Source: Symbiodinium natans (taxonomy: Eukaryota; Sar; Dinophyceae; Suessiales; Symbiodiniaceae). Taken from it: DNA of 62,000 nucleotides. Both the position numbers and the translations under genes were made by a program. The stretch lies in contig CAJNDS010001668.1 of assembly GCA_905221605.1 (NCBI GenBank), forward strand, positions 732,276 to 794,275, written 5' to 3'. Under the pieces are notes generated by a model, which saw nothing but the letters and a program-made list of their open reading frames with translations, was not told the origin of the DNA and searched no databases. Positions 39,969-49,242 of the stretch are shown piece by piece; within the stretch, counting starts at the first letter, position 1, and each line of letters begins with the position of its first letter.

Positions 39969-42900
39969 TCACGTTCCAGCGGCCCGTTCCTCACCAAGGA
40001 ACTCAGCATTCACCACCCAGCCATCCTTGAGGCAATGCTTACAAAGCGTCTTAGCCCTGGGCTGTGAATATCGCAGAACATCACAGTCACTGCTTGCGTG
40101 CATACAGTTCCCACCCACTGTTGTATACAAAGTGGCACTCGCAGGAATAACCACCGCTTTCTTGATCCACAGCCATTTATACAGCCGTCGAAAGAGGCAC
40201 CATGCCAGTTCCCAGAGTATAATTGCTGCCACCAAATATGCAACAAGGTCTGAATTGTTGACAACCATTTCAATACCTTGAGCCAGAACCATCACCGTAG
40301 ACGTGTTGGCGACCTTGCACACCCCTTCTTCTGAGCAAAAGAATCCAGCCGTGGACACTTCTTCGCCACCAGTTGCCATCCCTTGCAGAGATGCAGCCAC
40401 CATCATGACCGCCATTGCAAGCGAGGCTTTTTTCAAGTCAGTCCCTTGTACCAACAGTCGGAGACCCCAAAGTGCCTTTTGCTTTGCGTACACCTGTCCA
40501 CTCATCAACTTAGTCAACAGGTCAGCGATCATATACTCACCGCGAAGATGCGCTATCACCATATAACCACGGTCCACCAGAGACCTGACACCGGCTGCTC
40601 GAATTCTCAGGTGTCTTGTCCTCCAGCTTCCAGCAGGATATTGAATGATCGAGCACGTTGAAACCGAATCTGTATACAGCACTTTTTGCAGCGATTCTTC
40701 ACCTGTTCCAACCAAAGCGGCAATTATAGGGGTGCACGACTGAATCATCGTTGCTCCCTCTATGGACGCATGTAATTCAGCTTCAGCTGTACTTAAAGCC
40801 ACCGTTGATTGTCTTTGTGTTGCCCACATTACAGGACAGTCACCCCACACCACCACCGCTCCTGAGTGGCTCTTTTCGTTTTCACCTGCTGCAAAGCTGG
40901 CATCCGCGTAGGACTCCACCACCTTAACACCTCGTCCATAACGCAACACCTCATTCCTTTCTTTTTCGCATGTTGCGATTGCTCCGAACGTCAAGCCTAA
41001 CGTTGGAGTTGCAGCAAGGTATCGGAAAACTTCCTCAGCCTTTTTAACCACAAATCGTGGCCTTCGGGATGTCCACAAAGACAACTGGCTCGTGCAGAAC
41101 GCCAAATCAGGTCGAGTTTTGATTGCCACCCAGAGGAACTCCCCTACGGCACCTTGAGCCGCTCGCAAGGAAGGAATATCCACCTCCTCTTCTTCACCTG
41201 GAGTTTCTTTCACCATTGGCAGGTTACTCCCTTTTCCAGTTTCATCGATCTGATACCCTCGTCGGTTCAGCAAATCTCTCACAAAGTCCTCCTGGTTGAG
41301 AAAGAAGCTGCCATTTCGATACCAGATTTGGACACCCAAAAACTTCAGGAATCCATCACCGCAGCCTGGACCACAGAACTCGGGTTCAGAAGTTTTCCAC
41401 TCCTTCCTAATCTGTTCCAAGGCCTCCCGGAGCACTGTCATAGTCCCAGCCATCAAAAAATCATCCACGTAAAGACCCATTGTCCCTACCAACTTGCTTG
41501 CACCTTCCAACTTCTCTTGTGCCATAATAAGGAACAGGCTTGGGTCTGCATTGGACCTCTGAAAGCTCATTGCTTGCCCATCCTTTGACACCCAAGACAT
41601 CCCTTGAAGACGTTGGTCTCGCCACTCCACCCATGCTGCAGGACTTTCGGCCAAACCATACAAGGCCTTCCTCACAATCCACCGCTCCTCTTTTGTGCAA
41701 AGACCCAATTTCACCGCCGCCCTTGGGGGCTGCACCACCACCAAACGCCCTTCTCTTTGCGCCCTATTCATCGGCGCCGTCAGAAAAGCTTTGGAAATGT
41801 CTAAGCCAGCGATGATCCACACCATATATGCTGCGTGCCTCACTTGACACCTGAATGTAGTTGAATCTAAACCTGGAGCGTACAGCGAGTGACGACTGAG
41901 TGACCTCGGCCCTTCATATTCTGTAGCTGCCGTTGACGAAATGAAGTTTCCACATGCACAGATACGGGCACGTCGCCTCCCTGTCCCTTGCTTCCGGGTA
42001 AACACCACCAGACTGGGAACGTACTCAATCACCGGTGCATTAGGCTCTTCCGCCAATTTGTCCAGCTTTTCTTGAGTTGTTGGTTCCACCACCTCCAACT
42101 CTTTCACCAAAGACGTCACCTCGTCCGACAATGATTCCCTCCACTTTTCCAGCTCTTGCATGGCTTCTTGTGTAGGAATTGTTTTTGTTTGCAGGAACTC
42201 AACCTCCTCTGCTGCCTCGAGCGCGGTATTTTCTTGCACCATTTGCTGAACTTGAGCTGCTTTGACCAAAAACTTCGAGAGCTGTTCCTCAGCCCTTTTT
42301 GCTTTAACCAGCCATTCTCTAGTCTCCGATCCTTTTTCTTCACTCGACTCATTGGCCGATCCATGGAACTCGTCCAAGATGCAACATTCCTGTTCAGCAA
42401 TTAGGCGTCGAATACTCAAATGCTCCTCTAGAGCCCATTGATGCGCTTCGAACACAGCGTAGTCGACTTCCTCTGCAAGGTCGTCCAGCGAGGTCTCTTT
42501 CAACGTCATTTTTAACCACTTCCTTTTTTCACCTTCTTCAGCTTGTGGTTCCGGAAGAGGAAACTTGCATTGGAGAAGATAGCACCTATCCTTGTAGCTC
42601 AAACGCTCCATAAAAACAGGTGTGTACCCTGTCAAGGATACCCTGTTCCCTTTCCAAGGCATAGGACCATGCAGCTTTCTCGGAAAGAACGACATGAAGT
42701 TCCAGTGGATATCCACCAATTTTCCAGGTAAGACTTTCTTCCCATAGGATTGCTCCACCACTTCAGCTCCTTCCTCTAAGACCTTTTCATCCTCAACCCA
42801 CAGCTGACCATCTTTATAGTCACCAAAGCCACACACATAATTGCAGCAATGCTTTTCATTGTGACTATCCCTATGCAATGACACCGGAGCATTGCATGAG

Positions 42901-45332
42901 ATCTGAAGAGCAGAAAATTTGGCTTCAGGATTGTGGTGCCTCACGAATGATGCCAAATAACGACATAGCCATGGTCTTCGATGAGTCTCTTTTGTAATAC
43001 CACACACTCCGCCATGAGTATAGTGGCCCAACACCAGAGCTCGCGTACTTGTACACCAATTGTTGATACCACCTCTTCGATTCACCCTCTTTGGGTATAC
43101 AATCCCTTCCAAAAGCTCCTCACAGTCCACGTAATCATACATAGACCTTTCATACATTGACTTGGCTTTTTGCTCTTCTTTTTCCAACTGTGTTCCATCC
43201 TCAGCAGTCTCACTTTTGCAGACCAAATAAGCATTTTCATGAGGAGAACAGCAAGTCGGCCAATACTCATCACCAGGAACATTGTCCTCGACATCTGCAT
43301 TTTCTTCCAGCTCCCCCAGACCCTGCATGTCATCCTCGAAAATTTCTAAGGGCGGACTCTCCCCCCGCTTGCGAAGCAAGCGCAAGGAGCCCACATGACC
43401 ACGCAGTGAAGAGGCCGGGCTTTTTTCCATCAACCGATGGCGAACTGGAGGATCGCGAGGCGGAGGTAAAGGAGGTCCTTCCTCATCAGCAAACCGAAGC
43501 GCCGGTTTTTTCCCCTTGAGACGATGCTCTGGAGGAGAAGGCTCCTGTTCTTCTACCCCTTCCAGCTCCAATTCAGGCGGTTCCTTTATATTGGAAAAAA
43601 TCGTAGTGCAGGGAAATAACACCAGTTCATCCGGATCTTTTGCAGTCCCTTGAGCTTCCACCCAATAACCACCAGGTAGGTCATCGCATGGACCCAAAAG
43701 AAGCGCAGGCTGCGTACGATCGACCCATTGCCGACCTTTCTTTGTTCCATCCGGACCCAGCAACTCCCACGGACGACGTTTGACTTGAATCTGAGCACCA
43801 AAGGGAAGCAATGCTTTAGGATTTAACCCCAACTCCCTTTCAGCTTTCTGCCACCGTAACATTGACCAATGGCGAGCAGCCAGTGCCCAGTACGCCGGCC
43901 CGAGTCGCGCCTCCTTTAAGAGCGACCTGACACCACGTTTGAATAAACCCACACATGCTTCAGCGCGCCCATTTGTTTGCGGGACTCCAGGATCACCAGT
44001 GGTCCTATATATCAGACGAGTTTCACAAAAGGACCGGAAGCGTGCATTGACAAACTCCTCCGCTCGATCTGAGTGGATTCTCAACACCGGATACCCATGT
44101 CTCTGCAAGCGCACCATCATTCTTTGAACTGCCGATAAAACAGTTGTTTGCTGTTTGTCCACAATCGGCTCCACCATAACGAAGTTGATCATACGGACCG
44201 GTTGGGTCAAGTGGTCCTTCAGTTCCTTCCAGGATTTTTCAGAAGCTTGAATTTTCAACACCTCTGCCTCCAGAACTGGCGCAGGTTCCACCGGTGCAGA
44301 GTCTTCCTCCTCGAAGTTAGCGACTGCATCGCCTAACCATTCTCCAACACCAGCACCATCATCTACCACCTGATCTTCCACCTCATCCGCATCTTCCTCC
44401 TTTTCCGGAGGGCGACCCACATTGGGATCCAACATTGGAAATTGATACACACCAATAACAGCGTGTCGTGGCTTCTGCTGGTGAGCATCCTTTGAACACT
44501 TGTATGGACCCGCTAAGTCCAATGATAAAGTGTAAGCATCCCCATGCTTTCGCCTCAAATGGCGACGCTCTTTTCCAGCGGCAGACACACAGATTTGACA
44601 ATCACGTCTGAAAGGAATATGCCCCCTTAGGCAATGGTCACGGAAAGCTCGCTCCTCAGTCGTCAACCTCCGTAACGTCCCTTCTCGTTCTTCTTTTTTT
44701 AACACCATAGCTTCCCGTTCAGCATCGCTCTCATGCAACCATTGTGCCAACCTGTGACGTATTCTTTTAACCAATCCAAACGCCCATCGCGCCCATATAG
44801 AGGATTGTCCAATACGCTCTTCCAGGGTAGAAGCGAATGTTGCCGACCACGGAACAACCACGCGAACCTGTTCCAACGATTCCCATAGTTCCATATCAGA
44901 CACCAGGAAAGTCGTAGGTTTCACCAGAGCATGTCCCAATGCTCCTTGATCAAAGTTTGCAGCGTACATTCCATAACGCTCACAATTGCTTTTCACCTCT
45001 GGCCAACTCCAGAAGGTAGGACTTGAGAGCCCTTCCTGAGAACCATCCACCAGATCCTCAGCACTCAAGACCGTTTTGCCGTTCTGAGAGAAATCTTTCC
45101 CCATGAGTTCAGGGTCCCCAGGGCTTTCCATGCCAAAGAAGACAGAACTTCCATTGATGACTTCAGCAGTTCCACACCTTGAATGCACCGCCACGTCATA
45201 TAGGAAAAGCATCTTCAGAAGTAAAACACCATCCTTTTGAGCTAATTCTTGATGTGGCCAAGGAAGACTCTTTAATCCCAACCGTTCAGGCCCACAGCGC
45301 CGGCGTAATACAGGTGGACCACCGTCTTCACC
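39969..45332 (-). CDS. Pol part D: MTase C-half, IN, oxygenase-like, RT, RNase H, membrane tail
   Basis: 1770 aa from its first Met at 45281; the frame is open from 45332. By residue: 1-130 finish the methyltransferase-like domain (ESPGDP at 52-57, FDQGALGH at 110-117, KPTTF at 121-125). 216-231 is a His/Cys integrase zinc site. Integrase DD35E is D255, D405, E441. 745-890 is Fe(II)/2-oxoglutarate oxygenase-like (H803-x-D805, H871, R880). 930-1080 is a charged coiled region. Reverse transcriptase spans about 1085-1400 (D1161, YVDD 1271-1274). RNase H has D1460, E1500, D1538, D1587. Hydrophobic segments lie at 1620-1635 and 1679-1697, with a Cys/His tail at 1726-1750. No stop codon interrupts 5.3 kb. 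Confidence 0.92.
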   Translation of the reverse strand, partial: GEDGGPPVLRRRCGPERLGLKSLPWPHQELAQKDGVLLLKMLFLYDVAVHSRCGTAEVINGSSVFFGMESPGDPELMGKDFSQNGKTVLSAEDLVDGSQEGLSSPTFWSWPEVKSNCERYGMYAANFDQGALGHALVKPTTFLVSDMELWESLEQVRVVVPWSATFASTLEERIGQSSIWARWAFGLVKRIRHRLAQWLHESDAEREAMVLKKEEREGTLRRLTTEERAFRDHCLRGHIPFRRDCQICVSAAGKERRHLRRKHGDAYTLSLDLAGPYKCSKDAHQQKPRHAVIGVYQFPMLDPNVGRPPEKEEDADEVEDQVVDDGAGVGEWLGDAVANFEEEDSAPVEPAPVLEAEVLKIQASEKSWKELKDHLTQPVRMINFVMVEPIVDKQQTTVLSAVQRMMVRLQRHGYPVLRIHSDRAEEFVNARFRSFCETRLIYRTTGDPGVPQTNGRAEACVGLFKRGVRSLLKEARLGPAYWALAARHWSMLRWQKAERELGLNPKALLPFGAQIQVKRRPWELLGPDGTKKGRQWVDRTQPALLLGPCDDLPGGYWVEAQGTAKDPDELVLFPCTTIFSNIKEPPELELEGVEEQEPSPPEHRLKGKKPALRFADEEGPPLPPPRDPPVRHRLMEKSPASSLRGHVGSLRLLRKRGESPPLEIFEDDMQGLGELEENADVEDNVPGDEYWPTCCSPHENAYLVCKSETAEDGTQLEKEEQKAKSMYERSMYDYVDCEELLEGIVYPKRVNRRGGINNWCTSTRALVLGHYTHGGVCGITKETHRRPWLCRYLASFVRHHNPEAKFSALQISCNAPVSLHRDSHNEKHCCNYVCGFGDYKDGQLWVEDEKVLEEGAEVVEQSYGKKVLPGKLVDIHWNFMSFFPRKLHGPMPWKGNRVSLTGYTPVFMERLSYKDRCYLLQCKFPLPEPQAEEGEKRKWLKMTLKETSLDDLAEEVDYAVFEAHQWALEEHLSIRRLIAEQECCILDEFHGSANESSEEKGSETREWLVKAKRAEEQLSKFLVKAAQVQQMVQENTALEAAEEVEFLQTKTIPTQEAMQELEKWRESLSDEVTSLVKELEVVEPTTQEKLDKLAEEPNAPVIEYVPSLVVFTRKQGTGRRRARICACGNFISSTAATEYEGPRSLSRHSLYAPGLDSTTFRCQVRHAAYMVWIIAGLDISKAFLTAPMNRAQREGRLVVVQPPRAAVKLGLCTKEERWIVRKALYGLAESPAAWVEWRDQRLQGMSWVSKDGQAMSFQRSNADPSLFLIMAQEKLEGASKLVGTMGLYVDDFLMAGTMTVLREALEQIRKEWKTSEPEFCGPGCGDGFLKFLGVQIWYRNGSFFLNQEDFVRDLLNRRGYQIDETGKGSNLPMVKETPGEEEEVDIPSLRAAQGAVGEFLWVAIKTRPDLAFCTSQLSLWTSRRPRFVVKKAEEVFRYLAATPTLGLTFGAIATCEKERNEVLRYGRGVKVVESYADASFAAGENEKSHSGAVVVWGDCPVMWATQRQSTVALSTAEAELHASIEGATMIQSCTPIIAALVGTGEESLQKVLYTDSVSTCSIIQYPAGSWRTRHLRIRAAGVRSLVDRGYMVIAHLRGEYMIADLLTKLMSGQVYAKQKALWGLRLLVQGTDLKKASLAMAVMMVAASLQGMATGGEEVSTAGFFCSEEGVCKVANTSTVMVLAQGIEMVVNNSDLVAYLVAAIILWELAWCLFRRLYKWLWIKKAVVIPASATLYTTVGGNCMHASSDCDVLRYSQPRAKTLCKHCLKDGWVVNAEFLGEERAAGT

Positions 45333-47259
45333 TCAACCTTGACACTGTCCTGCATGGAGGTCCTCCAACCACAGCAACCACCTTTCCTTCAGCCGCCAGA
45401 TGCAGAAGATACTTCCAGACGCTCGAATTATGTAGGTCACCGCCTTTTGTCAAATCCAGCTCCAGTACCTCCACATCCCGACTGGGAAAATGCCATTTTT
45501 GTTTTCCCGAAAATAGGTGTACCACCACCCTTTTTGCTCGTGCCAGCCGTCTCCTTTTATGACGGTTGAAAGGCAACGCCGCAATATCTCCACGTGGCAA
45601 CAGCTCCATCAGCATATTTTCTGGTATATCCCCATAATACCACCGAAGAAATCTCCAGCATGCCTGGACGAACTCCTCCTCATTCGCTGACGCTGTCCGC
45701 GCTGCGCTTTGCAACGACGTTTTTACAGCCACCTCGTTGTCCGTATTCGGACACCCTTGAACCATACGTGCCACCTTCAAAGCTTGCTTTGGGGAGCACC
45801 AATCCATTTCATCAATGATCTGAAGCGCCACCTCCTTTTCCAAACAAGGGCACCCATTCAGATCACGAACGCGAAGTTCCCCCAGAACAGGATGTGAGGC
45901 TGTGCACTTGCCACCACGCCACTGAACTCTGAGACCAACCAAGGCGCTCGCTTTGCCAATTGGCACTAGTGGATCTACCATTTCAGGAGTTACCAGGGTC
46001 CCACCTGGGGTAATACACATCTCCCGAGATCCAACAGCTAAAGACACCAACACCTTTTGCTGCGGAAGCTGTTCTCCAGGACGAAGTGATCTGAGAGGAT
46101 GTGATGCTCCCGAGTCCAACATGCCCATTCCCGAACACTCATTGGTGTCAGAAACCCTGGCCACATGTAGAACGCATACTCCTCGGCCTTCTCCCTGCTT
46201 CGGCAACAACGTGGCATCCGACGAACCGACTCCACAGTCCGCCCTTCCATTCCTCCATTGAGAATGGGACCAAGATACACGCTGCCCTTCAGCATGCAAA
46301 ACCATTTTTTCAGCTGTTTTGTAATCCATAACCAAACAGCCATGTTCAAACCACAAGAGCTGGTCCAGCGAAGATTTTGCACCCACGTGACACATCCCAT
46401 TGATCACAGTGAGGTTCGCCCCAAACTCCAAAATCAACCAGAGAGGGATAATCAGGGGCCCATTGTCTTCCCTAATCAACGTCCCTTTCTCTGTAATCCT
46501 CATTGCCACACCAAGCGCGCTTTGCACCATAACAGTAGTGTCTGGTAAACATTCCCATGGAAAAAGCGTCCGCGCAAGATGCGTAGCAGCTGTATCCACC
46601 AACGCCACTCTCCCTTCCTGCTGAAGCAGCCCAGAGCCACATAACATTCGAATACTGGGATCCCCGTTTGATGCCGACTGTTCTGATGACAGCTTCATAG
46701 ATTTCAGCACCTCTAACGCTTCAACAAGGACCTGATTGGCCGTTGATGGCGATGAGGGACTTGCAGAACCTTTATCCAATCCCGCATTAGCCGTCTCATC
46801 TCCCCCTTCAGCTACCTCTGCCTTTTTGGCATTTCCCCATTTCGCACCTTTGCCGCCCTTTCCCCCTTTGGGAGAATTCCCTTTAGATCTACTCCTCTCA
46901 GGGTTTGAGTCCACATTGGAACTTGCACCATCCTTATATGGACATTGCGGCTGCAGATGGCCAACGGCCCCACACTCAAAACATCTTCCTCGCTCAAGGG
47001 AGTCTTTGTCATGGCGAAATTTGCAATGGGATCCGAACTTGCAACCTGCATCGGTCTTCCCATATATCCAACAGAAAGGACGTTCACCATCTCCGCTGTA
47101 CCTTTTTCCTTTCCCTTTGCCTTTGTCACCCTCCTCTGTCTCGTCACCAGTTCCCTTTTGGGCCTTGTTTAACCTGGCCCTTTTCTTGGCGTCCGAGTCC
47201 TGCTTCACCTCTTGTTCACCAGCACTATGCAATAGCAGTTCAAACTCTGCCTGTAACAT
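45328..47259 (-). CDS. Gag-Pol part C: zinc fingers, proteases, MTase N-half
   Basis: 643 aa from its first Met; the frame is open a little further upstream (TATKLAEM). C63, C73, C79, H83 form a CCCH-type finger, and C93, C96, H101, C106 a CCHC nucleocapsid knuckle. Two aspartic-protease-like units follow: LVDTAATH (D222) and MLDSGASH (D382), each with similar downstream beta-strand pattern. The C-end has LFSG (582-585), LELDL and GGPPCRTVS (PC at 635-636), motifs I, II and IV of C5 cytosine methyltransferases. The frame stops at TGA 45328-45330 in the middle of that domain; the domain continues at +1. Confidence 0.88.
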   Translation of the reverse strand: MLQAEFELLLHSAGEQEVKQDSDAKKRARLNKAQKGTGDETEEGDKGKGKGKRYSGDGERPFCWIYGKTDAGCKFGSHCKFRHDKDSLERGRCFECGAVGHLQPQCPYKDGASSNVDSNPERSRSKGNSPKGGKGGKGAKWGNAKKAEVAEGGDETANAGLDKGSASPSSPSTANQVLVEALEVLKSMKLSSEQSASNGDPSIRMLCGSGLLQQEGRVALVDTAATHLARTLFPWECLPDTTVMVQSALGVAMRITEKGTLIREDNGPLIIPLWLILEFGANLTVINGMCHVGAKSSLDQLLWFEHGCLVMDYKTAEKMVLHAEGQRVSWSHSQWRNGRADCGVGSSDATLLPKQGEGRGVCVLHVARVSDTNECSGMGMLDSGASHPLRSLRPGEQLPQQKVLVSLAVGSREMCITPGGTLVTPEMVDPLVPIGKASALVGLRVQWRGGKCTASHPVLGELRVRDLNGCPCLEKEVALQIIDEMDWCSPKQALKVARMVQGCPNTDNEVAVKTSLQSAARTASANEEEFVQACWRFLRWYYGDIPENMLMELLPRGDIAALPFNRHKRRRLARAKRVVVHLFSGKQKWHFPSRDVEVLELDLTKGGDLHNSSVWKYLLHLAAEGKVVAVVGGPPCRTVSRLR

Positions 47260-47264
47260 TTCAG

Positions 47265-48596
47265 CTAGTTTTGTCGCAGTTTCAGAGGTCGCGAGTAGTC
47301 CACCCCCAATTTCTCCCGAAAGGATGCCACTCTGAAATGAACCGTAGGGTGTTTCGCCAGCAACGCGGATGACAAACCATCCAATCCCTTGATAAGCAAG
47401 GTAGCGTCCGGCTCAGCCGCTCTCAACTCCCTCAATCGGAAACGCCATTGCGCCCATTGACGCACTCCCTTTATGGCCTCTGAGATCGAGGTTGCTGGAG
47501 ATGGTTGCACCAAGAAGTTCAACATTGTGCTGCGCTCATTTGCTCCACCTGGTTGGTAGACCGTCAGCAATTTGTAAAATATCATCACTGACCCCAACAT
47601 TCGAGTGGAAACGATCTCGGTCTTCAATCTCTCCGGGATCGCCTGTAGCAGCAAAGACACCGCTCTCTGCTCCAACAAAACATGCACAGTTTGAACCACT
47701 TTGAGCCCTTCCAGCTCAGCCTTGATGCCCAACCTTTCCAGCGGAGAAACACTCAACCATTTGCCATACGCTTGATATGCCTTTGAGTAGACGCATTGCC
47801 ACCACACTCTTCCTGTATCTGTCAGTGAAGACAACATTGGTTCGATCATTGCGATCCAATCACCCAGTGCCGTCGGATTGCTTGGTGTGTAGTCTGCCAA
47901 AGTTGGAAGGCTCATCACATGCTTCCCGAGAGCCTCCGGACGTTCGGTTCCAGAACTATCACCAGTGATTGGCATACCACGTGGCACCACTGCTCCAGGA
48001 GGTAAACTGACCCTACCACCAGGCCCTTGAGGTAGTCCATGTCCTATACCGGGCGCAACAGCTGTGAGCGGAACCTTTTCTAATTCCAACTTCCCAGCGA
48101 CCATTTTCCACCGATACGGAACATCATCCACCATTGTATATCCACCCGATCCTGCTGAGTTCTCTTGCGTTGCAGTTTCCCGAGCTGAAACAAAACCGGG
48201 CTGGTTCCCCACAGGTGCGGCAGAACCATCAACACCTGATGGCACGGAAGTAATCGGAACATGTGTTAAACCAGGTGGTCCACTTGCATATCCACCACTT
48301 GCAGGACCTCCCGTGGGGTAATTCAATGGAGGCAATCTGGAGGGTTTCTTCCCTTCAGCTACATGCATCATTGGCACTTCTTTTTCATCCTCCACTTGAA
48401 CATCCCCCTTCCTGGACCCAGGCAAGGATTGAAGATCACAACCCTTTGGCAGGTCGTAGCCCTCAATAGGCAGCCATGTCCCATCAGGCAACACAGTCCA
48501 AAAACCACCCATACCATCCGTGTAGAAAACTTGTCCTGGCAGGTACTGCTTCTCTGGAGTCATTCCTAGAGGATATGCCGTGTTTGCGTCCACCAC
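47265..48596 (-). CDS. Gag part B
   Basis: 443 aa from its first Met, but the frame continues upstream to about 48660 (SGVVDANTAYPLG). It contains the copia-type capsid region: PTLADYTPSNPTALGDWIAM, then W-rich sequence and a basic-helical stretch ending REKLGVDY. It joins part C by a one-base slip near TACTCGCGACC (47301): DYS is followed in the other frame by ATSETATKLAEMLQAEFE. No stop until 47267. Confidence 0.82.
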   Translation of the reverse strand: MVDANTAYPLGMTPEKQYLPGQVFYTDGMGGFWTVLPDGTWLPIEGYDLPKGCDLQSLPGSRKGDVQVEDEKEVPMMHVAEGKKPSRLPPLNYPTGGPASGGYASGPPGLTHVPITSVPSGVDGSAAPVGNQPGFVSARETATQENSAGSGGYTMVDDVPYRWKMVAGKLELEKVPLTAVAPGIGHGLPQGPGGRVSLPPGAVVPRGMPITGDSSGTERPEALGKHVMSLPTLADYTPSNPTALGDWIAMIEPMLSSLTDTGRVWWQCVYSKAYQAYGKWLSVSPLERLGIKAELEGLKVVQTVHVLLEQRAVSLLLQAIPERLKTEIVSTRMLGSVMIFYKLLTVYQPGGANERSTMLNFLVQPSPATSISEAIKGVRQWAQWRFRLRELRAAEPDATLLIKGLDGLSSALLAKHPTVHFRVASFREKLGVDYSRPLKLRQN

Positions 48597-49210
48597 TCCA
48601 GAGCTCCGTGCCCTTGAAGCTGACCCAGATGCAGCAGAGGTATAGCTTTTTCCTCCACCCGATGCAACCTGTTCCCCAGCTCCTTTGTCTGCACAAGCAA
48701 CTCTTTCAGCGCACGCTTCACCACCGCCATATCTTCAGATTGCTCTTCACCACTAACATCAGGAATGAGTTCTTCGTCGGCTTGCACTCCACCAATAGTA
48801 CCTCGTTCCATTTGTCCCATTAAGCCTGACGATGGTCTCTCAACAGGTGCAGGTTCCTGACCCAAAAGATCTTGCAGCGAAGGCGGTCTTCTCGTACCTT
48901 CACCACTCCTATCCCCTCCGCTCGCGGGAAGACTTGCCGGCCTTGACTGCCTAAGTCTCATTTCTTCTTGAGCCCGCTCGCTCCAGAAAGGATTTGCTGC
49001 TTGAACCGGAACCACTTCGTTTTCCACCTGAGGCGTTGGTTGTATCATTGCAACCTCCCTACCATCTGTCAGTGCTTGTACCATTTGTTGTCGATCTTCA
49101 CCCCCATCACCACGATTTCCTTCGGCTTCATTGGCCGTTGGCGACAGTCCAGGCTCAGAGCGACGCCGCATCATGTCCATGGCGTTAAACAAACGAAAAA
49201 TCTTTACCAA
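48566..49210 (-). CDS. Gag part A (N-terminus)
   Basis: 214 aa with a plausible initiator Met close to the 5-prime LTR (33 bp from its edge). Mostly disordered and charged, with ANPFWSERAQEEMRLR in the middle and a helix NRLHRVEEK near the end. Useful sequence stops near an A5 run at about 48648, where part B takes over in another frame (VEEK then SYTSAASGSAS). One A lost from the run would explain the shift. Confidence 0.8.
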   Translation of the reverse strand: MVKIFRLFNAMDMMRRRSEPGLSPTANEAEGNRGDGGEDRQQMVQALTDGREVAMIQPTPQVENEVVPVQAANPFWSERAQEEMRLRQSRPASLPASGGDRSGEGTRRPPSLQDLLGQEPAPVERPSSGLMGQMERGTIGGVQADEELIPDVSGEEQSEDMAVVKRALKELLVQTKELGNRLHRVEEKAIPLLHLGQLQGHGALEWWTQTRHIL

Positions 49211-49230
49211 TTCCGCAGGAAGCCTAATTT

Positions 49231-49242
49231 GGGCTCATAACC
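49231..49242 (-). promoter_or_regulatory. primer-binding site, initiator-Met half-tRNA type
   Basis: Next to the 5-prime LTR the element strand reads GGTTATGAGCCCAAA. This is complementary to the anticodon arm of initiator tRNA-Met (GGGCT/CCATAACC around CAT), not to a tRNA 3-prime end. Drosophila copia primes the same way, from a cleaved half tRNA. Confidence 0.7.

Noticed and set aside
40010-48823. Many plus-strand frames of 60-199 aa opposite the retrotransposon
   Set aside because: Antisense shadows of the long minus-strand polyprotein; no domains and poor composition.
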